This document shows, in pieces, positions 49,785-61,399 of a stretch of 64,000 nucleotides of DNA (positions are counted from its first letter, which is position 1; each line of letters begins with the position of its first letter). The position numbers and the translations under genes are program-made. The DNA is from Membranipora membranacea (Eukaryota; Bryozoa; Gymnolaemata; Cheilostomatida; Membraniporidae), in assembly GCA_914767715.1 (NCBI GenBank), contig OU612070.1, positions 28,818,025-28,882,024 on the forward strand, written 5' to 3'. A model generated the notes under the pieces. That model searched no databases and was not told the origin of the DNA. It was given only the letters and a program-made list of their open reading frames with translations.

Positions 49785-52253
49785 GCTTTCTGATTTATTT
49801 CTATGGTTCTGATTTAAATTCTTGGCATTGGGAGAGCACCAGTCTGTAGCAGGTGCTTGAAGATACTAATGAGATTCATCGATTGGTACAATCATTTTAA
49901 ACCTGTGTTTGTTTGAGTTAGTAAGATGCCATCGATGATAATGAACCCTCACAATCCATTAGGTTAATCACTTTGACGGATCAAGCTATCAGGTTGAATT
50001 GTTGCTCACTTATGACATTTGTCCACTCACCATAAGATCGTAAATAAGATGAATGTACATTTGTCCTCCATGTTTTAGCGAACTCCAGTCTAAAAGGTCA
50101 TACCACTGTTTGTTTGAAGCTTTGCTGTTTCTTGTATATATTTACTGTGTTATTTGTGTACATTGCCACCGCACCTAGAGCGTCAAATAAGCTCAGAGTG
50201 TTAACACAGTCCAGCGCTGTGGTTTAATTTATTAAAAGTGCACTGCATGTAAGAAGAACTTCCTGATACAGGGGTATAAGCACAAAACAAGGATGCAAAA
50301 ATATCTGAAAACTAAAAAGGTTTTCCGAGCCAGAGACCAGGCAAATCAGTGTCTCTTCCGCATATTGTCTGCCTACAATCTATTGTTCCTTTCTGGTTTG
50401 TTGATATTTTCCAACCAATTATTTGATGTCTGTTCACTCGATGGTCTCAACTTTATCACTCAACTAGATAGAAGGAGTGGCCCAGGTTAAGGAACCGCTA
50501 CATTAAACTACAGCCTTACAATTAATACTCGTTCTGATTGGGAATTATTTTAAGAGAAACTTCTATTTGCCTATAATTCATGCAACTTGTACTCAGTTTG
50601 TTAATAAACAATGATGCCAATAAATAATATAAGGTGCAAGAGGCATCAACAATTAATTCACTGTATTATTTGCCATCCGATTTTGTTTGTGTATGGTCTC
50701 ATATGTCCAAGTGACTTGATCAGCATATTTATATATTCATATTTAAACATGTATATATATATATATATATATATCTATATATATATATAATTGTATACAA
50801 TAAGTATTTATTGAGCTAGACTGTAGCTGCGGTGTGCTTCATGCACACCCTCATTGATTGTTTGAGAGCGTTGGCTATGCTTGCTCACCGGGCTATGTGC
50901 CGCTAATGATCGTCGGTTGTATTTTGGGCCCTGATTGTTGCACTGTGTATGCACACAGCTTTTTGTGATAGGCTAATTATTACAATTTCAGTGTCTTACA
51001 GAAGCCCATGGTGTACAGTAGCTGATTCAACACCATCAATTTAATGAATCAGCCAAAGGCTATTTATATTTATGCGTATTTCATTATCAAACTTCAACTT
51101 TAACGCAGCTATACACAAGGTCAATGAGGTATGTTTAAAGTAAATATTATATTTTTCCTCTGTTTTTTGGTATTATTTATATTGTTATGAAACGCTCAAG
51201 ACGCTTGTCTTTGATGTAAATTATATCAACGCACTTATCACTTTCACCATGTAATTTTTGTTTCACATCTGTTCTAGTTCTACGATTAAATTTGGTGAGA
51301 ATCAATAAAATACCATCTCTCACACCAAATCTCAGTATACTCGCCTAAACTAATAGCTGCCGTTACAGTAGAACTCAGTACCATCAGATGTGGCTACATT
51401 TGACGGATGGTGGTGTTATCCTAGTCGGCCATCGATATCAAGAGCCAGATGTACGTGATCCTATCCAAGCTCAAGCAGTCGTTTATCTCCCTGTGCTTCA
51501 GAGCCGTGATGTCTCCTGTCAGCTCCAGTGTATCCAGTGTATCTAGTGTATCCAGTGTATCCAGTGTATCCAGTGTATCCAGTGTATCCAGTGTATCCAG
51601 TGTATCCAGTGTATCCAGTGTATCCAGTGTATCCAGTGAATCCGGTGAATCTAGTGTATCGGTCGTTCCTATCGCTCGCGGATTATTATACCTGCTGTAA
51701 CTACCTATCACAGCAATCTATAGCTACCTACAGTATCTATCTGGATTATTTAGCTCATCTACTGTACCGTACCGTAAGCAGATGACCACATCGACTAAGC
51801 TGTAACATAACTCACTACTACCTATCTCGCGTGCCGTCATACCACGCCACATCTCCCAACTGTAAGTGACCAGTCTGCTGAGTTCGTCTGCTGAGATCTG
51901 AGTCTGCTGAGTCTGCTGTCTGCTGAGATCGTCACAGCATTTATTTTTGAGTTTAAATAGATTGATTAATTTTGTTTTGATTGACTAATTTAAATTTTGA
52001 ATGGAATGGATTAATGGATGGATTAATGGATTAATTTTGGGCTTTTCATATATTTTTGCCAGAATTTCCATCTCTCACGCATCAAGAAGGGTACAAGTAT
52101 AGTGCAACTCTCCGGGTTTGTTGTGAATCGCTGTTGTTTGTGGTCCTGCTCTCAGACGGGTGTGTCCATTATCTCAGATATTTCGTTGAGGGCTTGCGGT
52201 GTATTGCCGGCTTACCGCTATTCTTTCCATGGCTTATTCTTTGATTTTGTTTC
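49785..52253. other. Intergenic with simple repeats
   Basis: No gene seen. Holds an AT dinucleotide run (about 50752-50790), a 9-bp minisatellite (51523-51658), TCTGCTGAG-type short repeats (51865-51930) and TTAATGGA repeats near 52010-52040. A 5' LTR of the downstream BEL-like element might lie in its right part but I could not define its ends. Confidence 0.5.
51523..51658. repeat. 9-bp minisatellite (GTATCCAGT)n
   Basis: About 15 copies of a 9-mer with few substitutions. The period of three codons keeps frames open on both strands (SSV and LDT repeats), which is why protein-like frames appear here. Confidence 0.95.
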
Positions 52254-52893
52254 ATGATGGTATCGTGTGATGTTTATACTGGTGATGAATTGGTTGGCAA
52301 AAACAATGCTGTCCTCAAGAATATTCTTAGGGAGGCGGGGAAACCCTCCTCTGGCACAAAAGCTCAATTGTTCAGAGAATTTTATCATCTCAGATTAGAA
52401 AATCTGCAACAACCCAGCTAGAATTAATCCGATTGGCTGAAATTAACACAGCTCAATTCTGAATTAACCCTTTTGGAATCCTCCGTACAGGTTCATGATC
52501 GGACAGGTGGGGATGACTGCATTACAAATCCTATACTTGAAAGTAGTTCAAATCCAGACATATTTCAGGCTACTCATCAAGAAAACACTGACATTGATTA
52601 TCATTATTATTATCATACTCGCAGTGAACAGGAATATTTATCTCAGCCACTAACGCCGAACAAAAACGGTACCACAACCGGCGCCACGCCCATCCAAGGC
52701 CCAATCAGTATTCACAGATTGTCATGAAAACCACACAGTACAGCATGACATGATAATAGCTGATAGCCATACTGACGTAGCTCATAGTGTACAATTAAGA
52801 CCAACACCAAAGCCGTGCGCATGTGAACTATCCACGCTCATTGTTCCGTGATGGCTACCATAATCCAAAACCAGCTCAGAACAATAGGCCAGC

Positions 52894-52956
52894 CCATTTT
52901 TCCCACATTGGAATTGCCCCCCCTCCTCTACTGACACGCCAATGTGGGAAAAATGG
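52894..52956. repeat. 18-bp inverted repeat in the BEL-like element
   Basis: CCATTTTTCCCACATTGG at 52894 is inverted at 52939-52956 around a C-rich loop. It interrupts the gag region and has no coding counterpart in the family, so it is a later insertion or rearrangement. Confidence 0.75.
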
Positions 52957-53571
52957 ATCAAACTTGATCTAGGCCAGCCCTATTGCCAGCCACTGCTAAC
53001 AATACCTATTCTGTTCAGCCTGACTCATCAAACCCACTGCCCCATGATAATCGGGACAAGCTTTCAAAGATGCTATTGAATCATTAGATGGCAACTATGG
53101 TAGTTGCTTTCTCGCTGCACATGCTTTTAAATCTAAACAGAGAAGTTGGCCCAAAGTCCCGCAGAGCGATCCTAAAGCTCTCACACGGCTTACAAATTTT
53201 CTCAAGCAGTGTCGATCAGCAATGATAGACATTCCAGATCTAGGAAGGCTTGATGACTGTGAGGAAAATCAGAAAATTTTGTGTTTACTCCCTGATAATA
53301 CAGTCAAAAAATGGAACGATCATGTCACCAATTACATGGAAGCCAATGACGACCTATACCGGGATTTTCATATGTTTGTCAATTTTTTGATCAAGCAGAC
53401 AAAATCTGCAAACAATCCTATATGGTCACTCTCTGCAGTTCGACAAGTGACCTCAAACCCTCAGCCTGGTCAATCAAAACAGGAAAATCCAAAACCAGCA
53501 CCCAGAACAAAATCTGAGAATGCTGTAACAATCTAACAGCGTCAATAAAGAAAATTCTGGTAAATCTGAAT

Positions 53572-53648
53572 GTATTATCTGCCATGCGCTGAGCGACATA
53601 ATGATGGTCAGCGCCATGGCAGATAATACTTTCAGAATGTCGCTCAGT
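53572..53648. repeat. Nested inverted repeats breaking the BEL-like gag zinc-knuckle region
   Basis: Arms at 53572-53594 and 53607-53629 are inverted copies of GTATTATCTGCCATG with its flank; a further inverted pair, CTGAGCGACA at 53589-53598 and TGTCGCTCAG at 53639-53648, overlaps it. The pattern looks like a copy-back rearrangement within gag rather than an inserted mobile element. Confidence 0.7.
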
Positions 53649-56158
53649 GCAAAATATTCAAGGCTATGAACCACAATTCTAGGCTCAAAACAATTCGGGA
53701 CAATAATCTTTGTTTTAGGTGTATGGGGCAAAATTGTAGTGTCAAAAACTGTGAAAAGACATGGAAATGTCATTCATGTGGCAGTACTCGCCATCACACT
53801 ATGGTTCATGAAGCCGATAATAAGGCTCAGGCTAAGATTCTGGAGACAACTCCACAAACGGCATGTACTAATACCCAAATTAATGTGTCAACAGGTAGGC
53901 TCTACACAAAAATTCTTCCAGTTTGGTTATCGACTGAAAACGATCCGGAACAATAGTGTTTGACCTACGCACTCTTGACCTCTTGACGAACAATCCAACA
54001 CTACTTTTGTTACCAATGATCTGGCCTCAAAGCTCACGGCAAAATCTGATGCAGCTCCACTGAAAATATCAACCATGACGAGTCAGAATTGTGCTGTAGC
54101 CACCAGAAAGTATTTTGGTTTGAGAATCCGAGGATTTTACTGTGGCCTTCGACCTACAGTCTATTTACCAATATCTGAGGAAATAGAAGAGCTTAATCAT
54201 ATCATAGCTCCCAAACTGAACTTTAGGATCGTTCTGCTCATTGGTATGGATTGTGTTGCTACAACACACTATCAAAAACTAATAGAGGAGCCACAGGACA
54301 GTACTGTGTGTGCAGTAAAAACACCAATAGACTGGTGCATTGTGGGTCCTGATAACAGCAGCAATGTTGTGACACATGATGAATTTGTAGATGAAGATGG
54401 CTTAAGTCATGCATTCTTGTGCCAACCCATTGACAAATGTAACCAGGTGCTAAATACCGATGATCCAATCTTATGTCAACATCAAATCACTGTAGCACTC
54501 CAAACTGATGTGCAATAGTTGTCCCCTCATGATCTTATGAAGCTAGTATGTGATGCTGATTTCTCATCTGATAATGATTCTAAGCTAATATCACAGGAAG
54601 ACATTAAGTTTTTAGAAATACTGGATAACCAAACATATCAGGATAGAGACAAGTATACACCATGCCATTACCATTCAAAACTGACTCTGGTCACTTATCC
54701 AACAACTATAATGCAGCACTAACTAGATTTAAGTATCTCCAGTCAAAATTCCAGCTTGACCCCGAGTATGCCAACCAATGTTCAGAATTCATGCAGGGAT
54801 TAATCAATCGTGGTGAGGCAGAACAGGTACCAGATTCAGAACCAAAAAAGGGGGAGTGTTGGTACTTGCCCCACCATGGTGTTTTTCACAAGCAGAATAA
54901 CAAATTTCGTGTTGTGTTTGACTGCTCTGCTAGATATCAGGGGGTTAGTACACTTTTACAGGGTCCTGATCTCAACAATACTCTGATAGGTGTACTGCTC
55001 AGGTTTAGAAAGGATCAGGTCGCGGTGTCATGTGACATAGAAAAAATTTACCATCGATTCCGTGTAACCCCAGACCACCGTGATTATCTAAGATTTATAT
55101 GGCTAGTAAATGGCAAACCAGTAGTATATAGGAAGCTCGTTCATATATTTGGCTCAAGATCATCACCAAACTGTGGCCTAAACAAACTAGCAGCAGACTA
55201 TGGTAACCAATCTCCAGCACAGGATTTTATCTCATCTAACTTTGATGTAGATGACGGCCTGTGTAGTGTCAGTTCGGTACCTGTTGCCATCGATCTACTG
55301 AAATAAACCAGGGATGTATGTGCACATGGGAATTTACGGGTTCATAAACCTTTGAGTAATAAATCGGAAGTTTTACAAGCTTTCCGACCCTCTGACTCTG
55401 CAGTAAATGTGGACAATGTGAATCTCTGTAGCTCAACAGAGCAAACCCTAGGTCTACTGTGGTCACTAAAATCAGACTCGTTCAGATTCAATTACACCAT
55501 ACTTACAGAACCTTGTACACATAGATCCATGCTTTCTAATATAGCATCATTGTATGACCCCATGGGACTTATCTCCCCTCTAGTATTATCGGGCCGTACC
55601 ATATTACAGAATGCTTGCAAATCTGAGTACACCTTGGATGAAATCCTAAAGGATGACTACGCTGAGGAATGGTTAGACTGGAATCAAAACATGCCAAATT
55701 TATCAAATCTAGACATACAGAGGGCAGTCAACCCTCCAGATTTAAGCTCAATCAGACAGGAAATACACACATTTCCTGATGCAAGCACATCTGGAAATGG
55801 TGCATGCTCATATCTCAGATCTATTGATGCCCAAAACGATGTTCATTGTACACTAATATTTGACAAATCACGTGTAGCCACCATCAAGGTCATCACAATA
55901 CTTAGGTTGGAACAACAAGCAACCCTCCTGGCAGCTAAGCAGACTGCCATGCTCTCAGAAGAGCTGCAACTAGATGCCAAGCGCTATTTATGGAGTGACT
56001 CTAAAATAGTTCTAGGATATATAAACAATGATGAAAAGCGGTTTCACACCTATGTCTCAAACAGATTAGCTCAGATACATGACATTTCAGATAAATCTCA
56101 ATGGCACTATGTCAACACCAAGCAAAACCCTGCTGATCTAGCCTCTCGAGGTATCTGA

Positions 56159-59100
56159 TGGTATTTGACGAGTTTGGACATGTTTATCCAAATCTGTGGC
56201 CAATAATACAACATAATCTCCACTTCAGCAATCAGATAAGTCTTTTTTATGAATGAAACAGAGATGTTTCCGGTTGACCTAATTTGATGACCAATAATGT
56301 GGGAATCAGCAGGATATTTCAACCAGGGAGTTTGGGACCCAAACTCCCTGTTTCAACATCAGCTGTAAGAAAGACAGAGTGAATTGTCTTCCTCCTGACA
56401 TTGAAAAGACAACTTATCTTATTGTTTCATGATCAATGCTGTCATTATCCTCTGATTGCCATGCCCAAAGCAGTTGTTTGTGTTATCAGACTGCTATTAC
56501 ACCACCATTTCCAGCTGATAGCTGATTTCACACACTGCTGGTATAGCGTCAGATATTAGACAGGAGGCTTTTTTATTCATAACAAGTCAAACGAACTTAT
56601 CAGTCATGGTGTACAGGCTGGACACTGGCTGGTATCTGATAGATAAAAGAAATCTAACAATATCCCCATCAGCATTATCGGCGTATGTGTTAGAAAATTC
56701 AGTGAATCACAGCAGCTGTACTATGTAGGTTATGTTGTTGATATGATTGACAAGACCTTTGAAAGGAAGCCCAGCAAAAGGCATAAGTTTAATGGTTGTG
56801 ATGATAAATAGGCAAAATCGGATACGTGCAGTGTCGAGAAAATTGATAATTAATATTCAATTCAACTCCGTCAGATGTTTCTACTTCTCTCCTCATCTCT
56901 ATGTCAGCTCGATATATGAAGACAAAATACTGCTCGCTACGACACTATAGTTAATAATTACTGCTGGCTACTACACTGCGGATAATAAGTCAGCTGTTTC
57001 TATTTTGCCTGTGTAAGCCTTCGTGTCCATACATAAACTTAAAAATACTATTAACTAACTTGAGATTACAGATGTACCTTTCCTTTTAGGTTTTGACAGG
57101 TGAAACTTCGACCCCTCCATATTGTACTACTAGACTAGACTGGACTACTGGACACTGGTAAACTAAGTAAAGTGAATGGACGCTCAATGAGCACTCGAGA
57201 TTTCACATTCAATTAATGTGTCAAAACATAAGATTTGATAATATATGCCAATTTCAGTTTCAGTTTTGTGAAAATTATTGATCATGATTGTATGAAACAT
57301 CATAGGAATTTTCACCAGATATATTCAGAAAACTGGAGTTTAGGAAGGGGTGATACAGCGATTACAGGAATATGTGAGCTTTATCAATCAGATTATTTAC
57401 AATCCACTGATGACTCTCAACCACAGTTTCACTGACTTTGTAAGTTATCTGATATGACCTAAAATAATATTGTATTGGATTAAAGGAGAGTGACTCAAAA
57501 CGTCTACTGTGAAAGTGAAGTAATTATCAAAGCAACCAAACGGGCCAACTCCGTAGTCAAACATCATCACACCAATCTCCATTTCGCATAGGTAATCCTT
57601 CTTGCTTCCTCTGAGTGCAGTCTACCCCAATTCTTCTTTTTCTAGGTTACCTCCGATGAGGGCGCCGTTGCATGCTCTGTTGTGGGCTCTGTTGTGGGCT
57701 CTGTAGCGGGCGCCGTCGTTGGACTCCATTTTGGGCTCCGTTGCTGACTGTGTTGAAGGCACAGCCCTAACATGATTATTTGCATTTAATACCTGCTATT
57801 TATCAGATTAAGTGTAAACTAAGGCTGGCTTTAAAACCAGCTTTCTATGCCATTACGGTATAGCAGTCCTGACATGGATACTGCCATTTTATACCCAGCA
57901 TTTAAGGGAATAAGTGAAAGCTATAATGATGCAAAAGGTAAAAAAATTGTTCTTTTTTTATGCCAATTGGAGTTTTACAATAAATATTATCTTATTTTGT
58001 TAGGTTGATACTGTGATTCTGAATACATTCACTACAGCTTCAGAGGAGCGCAGGCCGAGCAGTAGATCTTACCATTCAAACTCCATCAGCACCCATTAGT
58101 TATCTATGATAAATAATTGACTAGGTTAATCGCATTTTGCTGCTTCTTATTATAAGCAATAATTAGATCCGCCAATGTTTTATTGGTCAATATTCCTGTA
58201 TGTTTTTCTGACATAATAAAATTTTAACTTTAAATGAATTCAAACAGAGTGCTAGCTTGCTTATGTTTGGTGGGTTTTCTCTAAATATTGTCTAACCTGG
58301 AAAGGATATGTATAAATGATTCGAAAATACAACATATGACACAAAGTCCTCTTGATTAATATTTGACAGTGATGTTACTCATTTATCTTGAAAGCAGATT
58401 TTGGTGAATTTTACAAGTTGAAACTAACTACTATTGATATATAACATATCTATATATGAGGTGGTCAACTAGAATATGCGCCATTGAAAGCTGCATGGTG
58501 TTCAGATTTCATTGTTCCAGCCAGCGTTTACTTTGCATATTAATTCTGACACTTTTTAGTTTGTGGGTGAACACAACATCAAAAATTGAAAATCAAAACT
58601 ACATACATGCCATATAGTTTTCGATGTGCTAAACACCATAAATGAATTTGGAAGTTTCTCCGACATTATTTTTCTCTGTATTTTTGTGCTATGCCAACTA
58701 TGTGTACCAATTATAAAACTTCAAGTAGTGAATGCACTAACAGTCTCAAACTGATCCCTCATCCATTATGTAATCAAGTTGTGTCAAGAGTTGACCATCT
58801 GTAAGGTATCTCAACAAACCAAATTAATTTAAAGTAAAAGTATAGCAAGTCATGTCTTGTCTTTTTTTTCTTAATCTTAATTTTGGATGCAATTAAAATT
58901 GTTAGTACTTCATCACTTTGTTACAGTCTTATCATGGATATCAGATTATATATTGTCCATTACTCATCATCAATTAAATCAAAAATGCAAAGGGCACTTA
59001 AATATTTTCAGAAGTGCAGTGAGTTGTGTCAGTTTAGATCTGGTCCCTTGATCTTCATAGAAGCAAAGCTGTTTGTAGCATATAGTCATAGTCATATATA

Positions 59101-59476
59101 CATAGATGTGGTCATCAATGAGGTAAAGATTTATGTTTGAATGCATTTTTATTGTGGTTTTATGGAAGACAATTAAACGCAGTCAAACAAATTGGAAGTT
59201 CAGTTATGAATATACCTATTAGTGTTGCAGCATTCAGCATTCTGATGCGGATGGGAGCCTGTGAAGAGAAAGAAATATTCAAATGTTACAATTACTGTTG
59301 TAAATATCGTTCCAAAGTCAATGCAGGCTGTATCAAGTTTCTTATTCAGTACTCACATTAAAATTTCAATATAATCATGATAATAATTGTGGTACTGATA
59401 GTATGTATACTCCTACTCATGCTCTGTATATTACTTATTGTACTTGATTATGGTCGTACTCACAACTAATATTTTT
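56159..59476. other. Intergenic, with a GC-rich 12-bp repeat
   Basis: No supported gene. At 57655-57745 a GC-rich patch carries about seven degenerate copies of a 12-bp unit (GGGCTCTGTTGT), preceded by a very good plus-strand splice acceptor (TTCTTCTTTTTCTAG ending at 57644). The rest is AT-rich. Confidence 0.5.
56324..56350. repeat. Perfect 27-bp palindrome, CAGGGAG family
   Basis: CAGGGAGTTTGGG, a central A, then the exact reverse complement. It shares CAGGGAG, TGGGA and the preceding AAC with the palindrome at 42680-42707. Confidence 0.85.
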
Positions 59477-60190
59477 TTATCCCTTTCTTGCCCCTGACAA
59501 GACCTGAGGTGGAACTTGAGCTTGAGATCGCATACCTTTAAAATAATGATAAAGTAGTAGTGGAATGAAGAACAGAACAACATTTGTGAGCGATGAAACT
59601 GGATAATTGGAAAATGGAGTTTTACAATAAAGAACATCAGGGATGCTGTTTGGGATTTTGGCTGTGATAAGCTAACACACATCAAAATGTGAAATATGAT
59701 ATATATATATATGTATAATAAATGATAGAATATTATAGATATACAATACATGATAGAAATATGACATAAAACTTACTTAGTGCAGCTATGATCAGGACGA
59801 GAATGATGATCTTCATAATCTGAAAATCAAGTAGTCGAGAAGTTTAATACAATATACAAGTAACATCAGCACCCCCCCCCCCAACCCCCAGTATACAGTT
59901 ATGTCACATTAACTTGATGGTCAGGACCGGATGCGTGCAGATTCGTTTGGTACTGCTCATTAATAAATTGTTGTTTTCTTTGCTCTTTTGACATTGCATT
60001 GGGTTGCCAATGCAATATGAGAAACCAAGGGAACAAGTCAGAAGATTATTAACTATGATGTCCAACTTTTGTATTATTTCCCACATCACTATGATCCTCA
60101 CCTTCACATCATACACTCTCTTTTATATATACATATTGCAATGCTTGTACTCACCTTATGTGTTACTTGAGATGGTAAGAGGTGAAATAT
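59477..60190 (-). CDS. Small secreted or membrane protein, 74 aa, TATA-driven
   Basis: Inferred gene: non-coding exon ~60190-60155 ending in a GTGAGT donor, coding exon 59816-59777 preceded by TTGATTTTCAG, and exon 59661-59477 preceded by TTATCACAG; the phases join (one base plus two). The product starts with a signal peptide or signal anchor (MKIIILVLIIAAL), has a short polar part with a single cysteine (KIPNSIPDVLYCKTPF), a second hydrophobic run (NVVLFFIPLLLYHYF, about 40-54) and a basic tail ending SGARKG. I do not recognise the family. An alternative long frame across the second exon has the wrong phase for this join. A GTGAGT donor lies within about 20 bases after the stop, as in the gene nested in BPNT1. 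Transcript evidence would be decisive; moderately sure of the structure, unsure of function. Confidence 0.55.
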
Positions 60191-60213
60191 GACTTCTATC
60201 CTGAAAGACAGAG

Positions 60214-60221
60214 CTTATATA
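60214..60221 (-). promoter_or_regulatory. TATA box of the 74-aa protein gene
   Basis: TATATAAG on the minus strand about 25-30 bases before the inferred start of the non-coding first exon. Confidence 0.55.
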
Positions 60222-60299
60222 TGCTTAGGTTCAATCCCCCCTCCCCTACCTCCGTCTTTCAGGCTCATGTCATATCAAGATATCATCAGTGATGATTTC

Positions 60300-60465
60300 T
60301 GTCCATCCTGACCAGCTGCAGAGTTGACACCCATTATAAAGCTGTTAATCATCATATTTCTATGCTAAATAAAATAACATTATCACTGAAAATTGTTATG
60401 ATCTCACCTCATCCTGACCAGCTGCAGAGTTCACACTGGCTAATAAAGCTGTTTATAATTAAACT
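60300..60465. repeat. Direct duplication of ~50 bp upstream of the small gene
   Basis: CATCCTGACCAGCTGCAGAG at about 60303 recurs at about 60411, each followed by a similar tail containing TAAAGCTGTT. It lies 80-250 bases upstream of the TATA box of the 74-aa gene, so it could be a duplicated regulatory unit (inference). Confidence 0.7.
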
Positions 60466-61399
60466 GGTTATGTTAGATGACCTTCACTTACATTATAGCT
60501 GAATCATTGCCCACAACACACTATCTCACGTCCATCAAAAGGGTCTGCAATGGAGTCCACAAATGAGTTTGCAGCGCACACAACACAACATCAAAAAGCA
60601 CACGCCACCTATTGTAAGCAGCAATCTATGTGATTTTTGTAGATCTGTCTGGGTTTGGTTAATGCAATATGGTGTGGTTGGGTATCTTGTCTGGACCTAA
60701 AGAGGTAAAAATAAACTGAACATGAAAAGACGGAGACACTTTTAGATTACCAGTGAGAAATCAAGACTGATGTGATGATGTTTGAGTTTTGTCCGAGGAG
60801 CAAAACCGACAGAGTTTGCCTGATTAGTTGTATGATTTCTTCACTTTCATAATTGAAATTTTGAGGGACTGAGGTGATGTGTGAACATGAATGCTTACTT
60901 GGATACACTTGACTTATTGTCCACAGTGTTGTAGCGAGCAGTAATTATTATCTATAGTGTAGTTACGAGCAGTATTTTTAGTTTATCTATCGAGCTGACA
61001 CAGAGATCAGGAGAGAAGTAGATACAACTGAGGGAGCTGAGGGCTGGTACATTCAATCAGCATCCCCCATAAGAATACACCTCTTATTGAAACATAGCGA
61101 TAGAACATTAATATTTTCAGTTTGTTGGGATGCTGTTTTCGCAGAAACAGCTTGCAGCTTACATGAATAATCAAATTTTCTCTTGGCATGCATCCTTAAA
61201 ATCATCATGGAGCATCATAGGCCAGAAGCAGCCTAGCGATGCGTGCTGAATCCAATAATGAGGGAGTACCCACTTGTAGTGGTCATCGTCAGGGGCAGCA
61301 CGGCAGTATATGGCAGCATATCCCTAACATTTCACAAACTATCCGACCAGAGACGCCCCGCCAGCCCAACTGTGAGATTGAAAAAAAAAATTGTTTGAT
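60466..61399. other. Intergenic
   Basis: No gene or notable structure seen; AT-rich. Confidence 0.5.

Larger units (their letters stand above)
52254..56158 (+). mobile_element. Decayed BEL/Pao-type LTR retrotransposon, gag through RNase H
   Basis: Broken gag-pol of BEL/Pao type. Order: a gag start at 52254 with a stretch resembling a SAP-like fold; a gag core around 53190-53440 with DDCEENQKIL and LLPDNTVKKWN; zinc knuckles at 53690-53810 (CFRC, CHSCGSTRHH); a damaged aspartic protease near 53960-54070; reverse transcriptase (54662-55306) with FRVVFDCSA and FDVDDGL, in which the usual aromatic residue before VDD is Asp; then RNase H (to 56158) with FPDAS, LWSDSKIVLGYI and NPADLASRGI. Frames are interrupted by many stops and shifts, so the copy is dead. 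Neither LTR nor an adjoining integrase was found; an integrase piece of the same type lies at 63817. No repaired reading is offered. Confidence 0.88.

Noticed and set aside
51421-51785. Open frames rich in SSV, YPV or LDT repeats
   Set aside because: Created by a 9-bp minisatellite that is open in several frames on both strands.
59431-59751. 106-codon minus-strand frame over the small gene's last exon
   Set aside because: Its phase does not join the signal-peptide exon, and it starts in AT microsatellite; the alternative 74-aa reading joins perfectly.
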